Shown: positions 1 to 6,774 of the stretch, piece after piece
How the letters are laid out: each line of letters begins with the position of its first letter
How positions within the stretch are numbered: position 1 is the first letter of the stretch
Program-made: the position numbers and the translations under genes
Assembly: GCA_902779535.1 (NCBI GenBank)
Contig: CACZBX010000007.1
Coordinates: 1-64,000, forward strand
Source of the DNA: an uncultured Bacteroidales bacterium
GTDB taxonomy: Bacteria > Bacteroidota > Bacteroidia > Bacteroidales > Bacteroidaceae
DNA: 64,000 bases
Reading direction: 5' to 3'
The notes under the pieces: model-generated
What the model was told of the DNA's origin: nothing
Database searches by the model: none
Seen by the model: the letters and a program-made list of their open reading frames with translations, nothing else

Positions 1-1
1 C

Positions 2-1702
2 AACTGTAAGGTTCTGACCATCAACCTAAACAACCAGTTTAGCGTAGAATTCAGGGCTTACAACGATGGTATCGCTTACCGTCTAATCAGTAATGTTAAA
101 AAGCCGTTCAATATCGTAAAAGAAACGGTAGAATATAATTTTGCTCAAGATTATACGGTTACCAACCCATATGTCAGAGCCGGAAGAGATGGCAACTTCA
201 AGAGCCAGTTCTTTAACTCTTTCGAAAACCTATATAGCATCAATAAACTTTCGGAGATGAACGCACAACGACTATCGTTCCTCCCGTTGGTCGTAGATGC
301 AGGTAATGGAGTCAAAATGGAGATTACAGAGACTCATCTGGAGAACTACCCTGGACTTTACCTCGTGAGTGAAGGCAAAAATGCCCAGACATTAAAGGGT
401 GTGCATGCTCCAGTACCTAAAGAGTTAAAGCAAGGTGGCCACAACGAATTACAAATGCTGGTTCAAACTGCCGAAAACTATATCGCAAAAGTAGAGAATG
501 CTCGTACTTTCCCGTGGCGTATCACGATGATCAGCAGAGCTGATAAGGACTTGGCCAACAACAACCTCAGCTACCTGCTGGCTGCACCTTCACGCTTGAA
601 GGATATCTCATGGATCAAACCGGGTAAAGTGGCTTGGGATTGGTGGAACGACTGGAACATCGAGGGTGTTGACTTCCGTGCCGGCATCAACAATGACACT
701 TATAAGTATTATATTGACTTTGCCTCTAAGCATGGTATCGAGTATATTATCCTGGATGAAGGATGGGCAGTAAACAAAAAGGCCGATTTGTTCCAAGTTA
801 TCCCGGAAATCGATCTAAAAGAAATAATCAATTACGGAAAGAGTAAGAACGTTGGTATCATCCTTTGGGCTGGTTATTGGGCTTTTGCTCGCGACATGGA
901 GCACGTCTGCAAACATTTTGCTGAGATGGGAGTAAAAGGATTCAAGGTCGACTTCATGGATCGCGACGACCAACCGATGACAGACTTCTTCTACAAAGCA
1001 GCAGAAATCGCTTCGAGATATCACCTGATGCTCGACTACCATGGTGCATTCAAGCCTGCCGGCCTGACCCGCACTTACCCGAATGTCATCAATTTCGAAG
1101 GTGTTTACGGATTGGAGAATGCAAAATGGGGCTCAAAGGATAAGGATCACGTGATTTACGATGCACAAATCCCATTCATCCGTCAGGCTGCAGGTCCGAT
1201 GGACTATACACAAGGTGCAATGAAGAACGTCAACTTACGCAATTTCTACGGTTCTAACTCTGAGCCGATGAGTATGGGAACACGTTGCCACCAGTTGGCT
1301 CTCTATATCGTACTTGAATCACCTATCAATATGCTATGCGACGCTCCTTCCAACTACATGAAAGAACCGGAATGTACCGAGTTCATTGCTCAGATCCCGA
1401 CAACATGGGATGAAAGTTGTGTGATGGATGGTGAAATCGGTAAGTATATTGTTACAGCCCGTCAGAAAGGAAATACATGGTATATCGGTGGTATTACAGA
1501 TTGGACAGCTCGCGATATTAATGTCGATACATCTATTCTTCCTGCAGGCAACTATCGGATGGAAATCTTCCAAGATGGTGTGAACGCCGACCGTCGTGGT
1601 ACCGACTACAAGAAAATTGTGAAAGACTATACAGCAGGATCACCACTTCAGATTCATCTGGCTCCCGGTGGTGGCTTCGCAATCAAATTTATCAAGAAAT
1701 AA
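2..1702 (+). CDS. GH97 family glycoside hydrolase, 5' truncated by window edge
   Basis: The frame is open from base 2, so the N-terminus lies outside the window; 566 residues are visible. The first part carries the GH97 beta-sandwich signature (FRAYNDGIAYRL). The catalytic barrel follows, with WDWWNDWNIEGVDF, IILDEGW and KVDFMDRDDQ, and a C-terminal beta domain closes the protein. GH97 enzymes are periplasmic calcium-dependent alpha-glucosidases or alpha-galactosidases. From memory of the family, the Asp in KVDF sits where retaining alpha-galactosidase-type members have their nucleophile, whereas inverting SusB-type enzymes use glutamates elsewhere. A retaining alpha-galactosidase-like activity is therefore inferred. 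The gene ends just before a strong terminator shared with the convergent regulator gene. Family confidence is high; substrate is uncertain. Confidence 0.9.
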   Translation, partial: NCKVLTINLNNQFSVEFRAYNDGIAYRLISNVKKPFNIVKETVEYNFAQDYTVTNPYVRAGRDGNFKSQFFNSFENLYSINKLSEMNAQRLSFLPLVVDAGNGVKMEITETHLENYPGLYLVSEGKNAQTLKGVHAPVPKELKQGGHNELQMLVQTAENYIAKVENARTFPWRITMISRADKDLANNNLSYLLAAPSRLKDISWIKPGKVAWDWWNDWNIEGVDFRAGINNDTYKYYIDFASKHGIEYIILDEGWAVNKKADLFQVIPEIDLKEIINYGKSKNVGIILWAGYWAFARDMEHVCKHFAEMGVKGFKVDFMDRDDQPMTDFFYKAAEIASRYHLMLDYHGAFKPAGLTRTYPNVINFEGVYGLENAKWGSKDKDHVIYDAQIPFIRQAAGPMDYTQGAMKNVNLRNFYGSNSEPMSMGTRCHQLALYIVLESPINMLCDAPSNYMKEPECTEFIAQIPTTWDESCVMDGEIGKYIVTARQKGNTWYIGGITDWTARDINVDTSILPAGNYRMEIFQDGVNADRRGTDYKKIVKDYTAGSPLQIHLAPGGGFAIKFIKK

Positions 1703-1722
1703 ACGAACACTCGTTCAATCAA

Positions 1723-1754
1723 AAAGAGGACTGTCATGGTTGACAGTCCTCTTT
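1723..1754. terminator. Bidirectional terminator between GH97 and lytTR regulator
   Basis: A perfect 14-bp inverted repeat (AAAGAGGACTGTCA / TGACAGTCCTCTTT) closes a TGGT loop. A-tract and T-tract flanks make it usable from both strands, which suits the two converging genes. Confidence 0.9.
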
Positions 1755-1758
1755 AAGT

Positions 1759-2481
1759 TTATTTAGTCAGGAACTTGGTATTCAAGTAATTATTAAATGC
1801 GTCTCGATAGTTGTCTCCTATCGGGATATACGTATCCGAATTCATGATAATCCGACTCTTATTGACTTCTTTTATCATCTTCAAGTTGATGATGTATGAT
1901 CGGTGCACACGCATAAACGAGTTCATCGGTAAACGTTCCTCTATCTTTTCCATGCTCAAGAGGACGATAATAGGCTTCGGTTCATCGACAAGGTGAATTT
2001 TCAGATATTCACTCATGCTTTCCACATACATAATTTGCTTGATATCGACACGGACTATCTTATATTCCGTCTTAAAGAAGATTGCATCGTCCATATCGAC
2101 CACCGACACAGAGACAGCATTCATCAATTCATACTGCTTCTTTACTTTCTGCGCTGCACGGATAAAATCATCTAAACCAAAAGGCTTCAACAGATAATCA
2201 ATGGCATTCACCTTGTATCCTTCCAAGGCAAACTCAGAATAAGCCGTCGTAAACACCACCAACAAAGGTGTGCTCAACGACTTTACAAAATCCAATCCGT
2301 TGAGGTCGGGCATATTAATGTCCACAAACAGGGCGTCAATCTGTTCGTTATGTAAAATCTCTTTCGCCTCAACTGCGCTTTGGCATGCAGCAACCAATTC
2401 CAGAAATGGTGTTTGCATAATGTATGAAACAAGCTGCTTCAACGCCAAGGGCTCGTCATCAATCGCTAAACATCTAATCAT
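1759..2481 (-). CDS. LytTR-family response regulator
   Basis: A 240-residue two-domain regulator. Residues 1-120 form a receiver with the acidic pocket at D8-D9, phosphoacceptor D54 (LFVDINMPDLNG), T79 and K99. Residues about 139-238 form a LytTR DNA-binding domain (YVESMSEYLKIHL, FMRVHRSYIINL). It lies 10 bases after the sensor kinase gene on the same strand, so the two form a LytS/LytT-like two-component operon with the kinase first. LytTR regulators bind short direct repeats upstream of targets. The target genes cannot be read from this window; the neighbouring GH97 gene is convergent and not an obvious target. Confidence 0.92.
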   Translation of the reverse strand: MIRCLAIDDEPLALKQLVSYIMQTPFLELVAACQSAVEAKEILHNEQIDALFVDINMPDLNGLDFVKSLSTPLLVVFTTAYSEFALEGYKVNAIDYLLKPFGLDDFIRAAQKVKKQYELMNAVSVSVVDMDDAIFFKTEYKIVRVDIKQIMYVESMSEYLKIHLVDEPKPIIVLLSMEKIEERLPMNSFMRVHRSYIINLKMIKEVNKSRIIMNSDTYIPIGDNYRDAFNNYLNTKFLTK

Positions 2482-2491
2482 AAAACATTTC

Positions 2492-3694
2492 TTATACTAA
2501 TCTTGAGTTCATATATGCAGGTAAATCCAAACTTACCTCGTATGTAAGTGGTTCATTGTAAATCTGAAGGCAATAATCATCCCCATAAATCAAATCCAAC
2601 CGCTTCTTAGCATTTACCAGTCCCAGTCCTCCTTCACCTTCTACCAAGTCGGATGAATGTTTACTATTTTTGCACCGGAAAAGAATACGTTCGTTTTCTA
2701 ATTGTATCGAGATTTCGATAAACGAATCTTTCTGATAGCTTACTCCATGCTTGAAAGCATTCTCCACAAACATGATAAAAATAAGTGGAGGAATCTCTAC
2801 ATTTCCAGCCTCCTGAGGCATATTCGTCGTGATCCGTACCATTTCAGTATAGCGAATGCGCATCAAGGCGATATAATGATCGATAAAGTCGATCTCACGC
2901 TGTAACGAGATAAACTTCTTGTCGGCTTCATAGAGTACATAGCGCATCAGTTTTGATAGTTCTACAATCGTACTCTTCGCTTGCTCAGGATTGATGTCCA
3001 CCAAAGCATGAATATTGTTTAAGGTATTCATGAAAAAATGCGGATTCACCTGATATTTCAAGTATTTAAGTTGATATTTTAAATTCTGTTCCTCCAGTTT
3101 AGCAACAACCTCTTCATCTCTTTTGCCTCGGAAAAAGACTTTCATACCCAAATTCGTTCCTATCAACAAGATTGCAATGAACAGTTTAATAACCGATATA
3201 TTGTCCATCAAGATCGGCGGACGAGGAACCATCCCAGGTCGTCCCATCGGAGGACGAGGCTTGTCCATCATCTTCGGAGGTAGCATTTCTCGACCTTCAA
3301 AGTCAACATTCTCAGGATTATTCATCATCGGATTCGACTCGTGAAGGGGTCTCTCCATCATCCCCGGCATCGGCCCCTCAGGCTTAAACTGACGACCCAA
3401 AGTCAGTTGATATGCGCCAAAACCGAATAGTAAAATCAAGACAAAAACGATGTATAAAACTCGCTTTTTCTTATCTATCAGCAAAGGAGCAATAAAATAG
3501 TTGTGAATCAGGAATAAGAGTAAAAATGGAAGGATTTCGAGCCATATATGATAAATATCTTTCCATTGGAAAACAAAGTTTGAATCGGCAGAAGTTTTCA
3601 AGAAAAAACTCACAATGGGTATGATAAACAACAATCCCCACAAAATCAAATATAGTAGATTTTCATATATACGATACTTACGACTTGATTCCAT
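2492..3694 (-). CDS. LytS/YehU-type membrane sensor histidine kinase with Met/Pro-rich loop
   Basis: A 400-residue kinase. Hydrophobic segments lie near residues 13-32, 50-68, 78-97 and 166-184. Between the third and fourth is a loop (about 103-163) very rich in Met and Pro. After a short coiled segment comes the His_kinase domain typical of LytS/YehU (YQVNPHFFMNTLNNIHAL, H219 as likely phosphoacceptor) and a HATPase_c domain (FVENAFKHGV, GGLGLVNAKKRL). It signals to the LytTR regulator encoded just downstream. A Bacteroidota-type promoter lies a few tens of bases upstream. The ligand is unknown; the unusual loop suggests, but does not prove, metal or envelope sensing. Confidence 0.92.
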   Translation of the reverse strand: MESSRKYRIYENLLYLILWGLLFIIPIVSFFLKTSADSNFVFQWKDIYHIWLEILPFLLLFLIHNYFIAPLLIDKKKRVLYIVFVLILLFGFGAYQLTLGRQFKPEGPMPGMMERPLHESNPMMNNPENVDFEGREMLPPKMMDKPRPPMGRPGMVPRPPILMDNISVIKLFIAILLIGTNLGMKVFFRGKRDEEVVAKLEEQNLKYQLKYLKYQVNPHFFMNTLNNIHALVDINPEQAKSTIVELSKLMRYVLYEADKKFISLQREIDFIDHYIALMRIRYTEMVRITTNMPQEAGNVEIPPLIFIMFVENAFKHGVSYQKDSFIEISIQLENERILFRCKNSKHSSDLVEGEGGLGLVNAKKRLDLIYGDDYCLQIYNEPLTYEVSLDLPAYMNSRLV

Positions 3695-3718
3695 CTTATT
3701 CTTTTAATTTTGGTTATA

Positions 3719-3749
3719 CAAAAGTAGTTTTCAGCTAAAAGACTTCCAA
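3719..3749 (-). promoter_or_regulatory. Promoter of the kinase-regulator operon
   Basis: Read on the minus strand, TTGG, 19 bases, then TACTTTTG matches the Bacteroidota TTTG-N19-21-TAnnTTTG consensus. The predicted start of transcription is about 15-20 bases before the kinase ATG. Confidence 0.7.
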
Positions 3750-3930
3750 TATTCTTCTATAAAACGAGCGTTTTTATCAACTAAACTCTACTTTTTATCT
3801 ATTTATCAAGATTATTTTAAACGAAAGTAGTCAAAAATCAGCATAATTCAAATCTATTCGCTTGTATTCTTTATCTAGGGACTAAAACATTGGACCTATT
3901 TGCCAAGACATCAAATGATTGAGCCAAAAG

Positions 3931-4001
3931 ACTCGACAAAACTGAAAAAACACTCGACAAATGAAGGTGAAAAGCTCAACGAAATCACAGAAAAACTCGA
4001 A
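3931..4001. repeat. Phased CTCGA repeat array, copy 1
   Basis: In the 384-base gap between the kinase and YitT genes, the motif CTCGA (once CTCAA) occurs at 3932, 3953, 3975 and 3996, spaced 21, 22 and 21 bases. The segment AAATGAAGGTGAAAA inside it is nearly identical to one in the array at 19061-19155. No coding frame is seen. The rest of this gap (3750-3930) is AT-rich and shows nothing else I can name. Confidence 0.65.
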
Positions 4002-4026
4002 GAAAATAATACCTGAAAGAACAAAA

Positions 4027-4058
4027 AGAGGATATGCCAAAGAAATGACATATCCTCT
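4027..4058 (-). terminator. Terminator of YitT-family gene
   Basis: Inverted repeat AGAGGATATG / CATATCCTCT with a 12-base loop. On the minus strand it is followed by a T-run, directly downstream of the YitT-family stop codon. Confidence 0.85.
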
Positions 4059-4078
4059 CTAACTAAATCTATTACGTA

Positions 4079-5089
4079 TTATTCAGGTTGAATATCGTTC
4101 TTGTTGGGCAATGGTTTCCATCCTTCACCATATGTGTCATAAGCATCGGTTACGACGACAAAAGCGGAAGGATCTACTTCCTTAATCTTTTTGTTTACCG
4201 AGATAACCTCACGGTGGCTGACTACCAAGAAGAGCATTTCCTTTTCTTTCTTCGTATACAAACCGCTACTCTTGATAATCGTTGCCGAACGATCCATCTC
4301 GTTAAGGATAAAGTGATGCAATTCCGGTAGATTCTTATCGCTGATGATAAAGATAAGCTTATCATCTTTCGAACCATTCAACACGAAAGCAACGACACGG
4401 GAAGAAACAAAGATAGCAATCAAGGAGTAAAACGAAAGGTAGATTGAAGGCTCTTCACTGCTCGTCTGTGCACTACCGACACCAAAGCCAATGACGATCA
4501 AGCCAAAGAGCACAACAACGGAGTCAACCATCAAGATAGCTGTGGAGAAAGGAATGTGAAGGAACTTCTGAATAATCATACTGATAATGTCGGTTCCACC
4601 GGAGGTAGCCTTCGCACGTACGATCAATCCACTACCAATACCGATCAAGACTGAACCGATAATGGTTGAAAGCATCAAGTGATCCGATAAATCCATCGTT
4701 CCATTCAACAGTAATGAAGGGTCCAACGCCTCCAAAGCTTCATGTGAAGGGTAAGACAATGAAGAAAGAATGTTCATGATAGCCGGAGTTATCAGTGCAG
4801 CCAGAATGGTGCGCCCGCCAATGTTGGCTCCCAACAGCAACATCGCGGTGATCAACAGAGGAACATCAAACATATAACCGAATGTACCGACCTGTATTGA
4901 TGGGAAAATATTGTGCAATACAATACTTGCACCATATACACCACCAGGAACCAGTTTATATGGGTTAATAAAGTAAACAAAACCAGCTGCCATCGAAAGG
5001 CATCCAAGGAGTAACTCTCCCCACTCCAACCACCAAGTCAAGCTTTTGGCTGCTTCGGCTAACTGTTTGATCGAATTTTTCTTCTCCAT
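4079..5089 (-). CDS. YitT family integral membrane protein (DUF161/DUF2179)
   Basis: 336 residues. The N-terminal two thirds carry several hydrophobic helices with the YitT signature (GFVYFINPYKLVPGGVYGASIVL, here spanning about residues 37-58, and SGGTDIISMI). The last about 95 residues are a soluble DUF2179 domain (RSATIIKSSGLYTKKEKEMLFLVV region). Family members sit in the inner membrane; their biochemical role is not settled. A TATATTTG -7 element lies 25 bases upstream and a terminator follows, so it appears monocistronic. The extended N-terminus is mostly charged and the start codon is well placed behind the promoter. Confidence 0.9.
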   Translation of the reverse strand: MEKKNSIKQLAEAAKSLTWWLEWGELLLGCLSMAAGFVYFINPYKLVPGGVYGASIVLHNIFPSIQVGTFGYMFDVPLLITAMLLLGANIGGRTILAALITPAIMNILSSLSYPSHEALEALDPSLLLNGTMDLSDHLMLSTIIGSVLIGIGSGLIVRAKATSGGTDIISMIIQKFLHIPFSTAILMVDSVVVLFGLIVIGFGVGSAQTSSEEPSIYLSFYSLIAIFVSSRVVAFVLNGSKDDKLIFIISDKNLPELHHFILNEMDRSATIIKSSGLYTKKEKEMLFLVVSHREVISVNKKIKEVDPSAFVVVTDAYDTYGEGWKPLPNKNDIQPE

Positions 5090-5113
5090 AGCACTCTTTT
5101 GATTTTAATGCAG

Positions 5114-5121
5114 CAAATATA
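5114..5121 (-). promoter_or_regulatory. -7 element of YitT-family gene
   Basis: TATATTTG on the minus strand matches TAnnTTTG. No clear TTTG is found at the -33 spacing, so only the proximal element is supported. Confidence 0.55.
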
Positions 5122-5143
5122 CGAAGATTATTTCAATTTCTTT

Positions 5144-6595
5144 TTAATTTCGATGAAGAATTAATTGATGATCGATACAATGAGGCAATTCCTCTGGATA
5201 ATGTGTAACGAGAATCATGGTCTTGTCTTTACGCTGACAGAATTTCTCGATAATATCCTTCACCATCTGTCGGTTACGTACATCCAATCCGTGAAGCGGT
5301 TCATCCAAAATGAGCAATTCCGGATCTTTTACAAAGGCACGAGCCAGAAGCGCCAAGCGTTGTTCTCCACTCGATAGTTGCATGAAATTCCGATAACATA
5401 AGGATGAGATGCCAAAAATGTCCATCCACCATGCACATTGCTGTTTTTCAACTTCCGTAGAACGCCTGTAAAGTCCCACAGAATCGTGTAATCCACTGGC
5501 TACGATATCGATGGTGGGTAGATTCTTCAGATAGGCACGGTGCATCTCTGGGCTGACATATCCGATGTGTTTCTTAATTTCCCAAATACTCTCTCCCGTT
5601 CCACGCTTACGTCCAAATAATGCGATATCACAGGCATAACTTTGAGGATTATCGGCACAGACTAAACTCAAAAGGGTAGACTTTCCCGAGCCATTGTCTC
5701 CACGTAAAGCCCATTTTTCACCACACTTGACGGTCCAATCCAGATCTTTCAATATCGTCCGTTCACCGTAACGAATGCTGACCTTGGATAACTTGACAAT
5801 CTCATCGGCATGAATTGAATCCGAACGATAAGGTAAATCCAATATCCTTTGGCCTTTCTCTTCCGACAATATATGCGTGGGAAGAATCGGTCGATTGGAA
5901 AGGTACTCGTTCAACGTAATCTTTGGCTCACACACCTTATCATGCACCTGAACAACGTGTGTAATAAAGTCGGGAATCTCATCCGTTTTCGAAAGGACGA
6001 GGATAACTTGCAAATGTATCTCTTGAATAAGCCTTCGTATCAACTCTTTCAGTTGAAAACGCGTCCCAGTATCCAAGCCAACAAAAGGATTATCCATTAC
6101 CAACACTTGCGGACGGTTCATTAACACACGTGTTAGCTGAAATTTCCTCAGTTCTCCGCTCGAAAGAAAGACAATTGGTTTGTCCAATAAAGGATACATA
6201 CCAAAGAGTTCGAATAACTGATGTGTAAAAGCCTCATCTGATGACGTGGGCAATAGTTCCATAACAGTCTGAATGTCTTCTACATCCTGAGAGTTCCATC
6301 GTTGCTGATAATAATAGTGTGCATCGGCATCACCATAAGCATCTCGAAACGCAATATACTTTAGGTTATCACTTATCAAAGGGGAAGTGGCGTGACTAAA
6401 ATGGTATTGCACCTCATTACCATATAATAATGGCCACTTGCCGGTCAATGTCTCGACCAGCATCGACTTTCCGGAAGCGTTCTCACCGACAATAGCCATC
6501 TGCTCGTCTATACCTAATGAAAAGAAAATGGGCTTTGCCATCCGATGATCAGGATGACGGGTTATACCATTCTCAATTTGAATAACTTGTTGCAT
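5144..6595 (-). CDS. ModF/PhrA-like protein with two ABC ATPase domains
   Basis: The frame is open to 6772, but I place the start at the ATG at 6595. This gives 483 residues, close to ModF (about 490), and leaves the divergent promoter region free. It carries two nucleotide-binding domains and no membrane segment. Domain 1 has Walker A GENASGKS (37-44) and signature LSSGE (144-148). Domain 2 has GDNGSGKST (299-307), LSSGE (407-411) and Walker B LLILDEP (E432). In domain 1 the catalytic Glu is replaced by Asn (VLVMDNP, N169) and no switch His is visible, so that site looks degenerate. ModF is usually linked to molybdate uptake genes, but no modABC genes are present here. The partner is therefore unknown. 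Confidence 0.8.
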   Translation of the reverse strand: MQQVIQIENGITRHPDHRMAKPIFFSLGIDEQMAIVGENASGKSMLVETLTGKWPLLYGNEVQYHFSHATSPLISDNLKYIAFRDAYGDADAHYYYQQRWNSQDVEDIQTVMELLPTSSDEAFTHQLFELFGMYPLLDKPIVFLSSGELRKFQLTRVLMNRPQVLVMDNPFVGLDTGTRFQLKELIRRLIQEIHLQVILVLSKTDEIPDFITHVVQVHDKVCEPKITLNEYLSNRPILPTHILSEEKGQRILDLPYRSDSIHADEIVKLSKVSIRYGERTILKDLDWTVKCGEKWALRGDNGSGKSTLLSLVCADNPQSYACDIALFGRKRGTGESIWEIKKHIGYVSPEMHRAYLKNLPTIDIVASGLHDSVGLYRRSTEVEKQQCAWWMDIFGISSLCYRNFMQLSSGEQRLALLARAFVKDPELLILDEPLHGLDVRNRQMVKDIIEKFCQRKDKTMILVTHYPEELPHCIDHQLILHRN

Positions 6596-6693
6596 CGTAT
6601 CTTTGCTTTGTAGTTTCGGAACGTAAAGATACTGTTTTTCATTTTGTCCATGAAAAGAAAAGGACAGATTTGTGAAGAAACTCAATTGCAAAC

Positions 6694-6724
6694 TTTCATT
6701 TAATAAAATAGTTTCGTATTTTTG
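6694..6724 (+). promoter_or_regulatory. Promoter of the NfnAB-like gene
   Basis: TTTC, 19 bases, TATTTTTG: one mismatch from the Bacteroidota consensus, about 50 bases before the ATG at 6775. It lies in the stretch that would be coding if the divergent ATPase gene used its most upstream start. Confidence 0.7.
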
Positions 6725-6774
6725 CCGACACAATGTGGTAATTTGAATATCTAAACGAACTAAAAAACACAATT

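Noticed and set aside
6596-6772. N-terminal 59-codon extension of the ModF-like protein
   Set aside because: It would cover the promoter of the divergent NfnAB-like gene and make the protein longer than its family; the ATG at 6595 fits family length.
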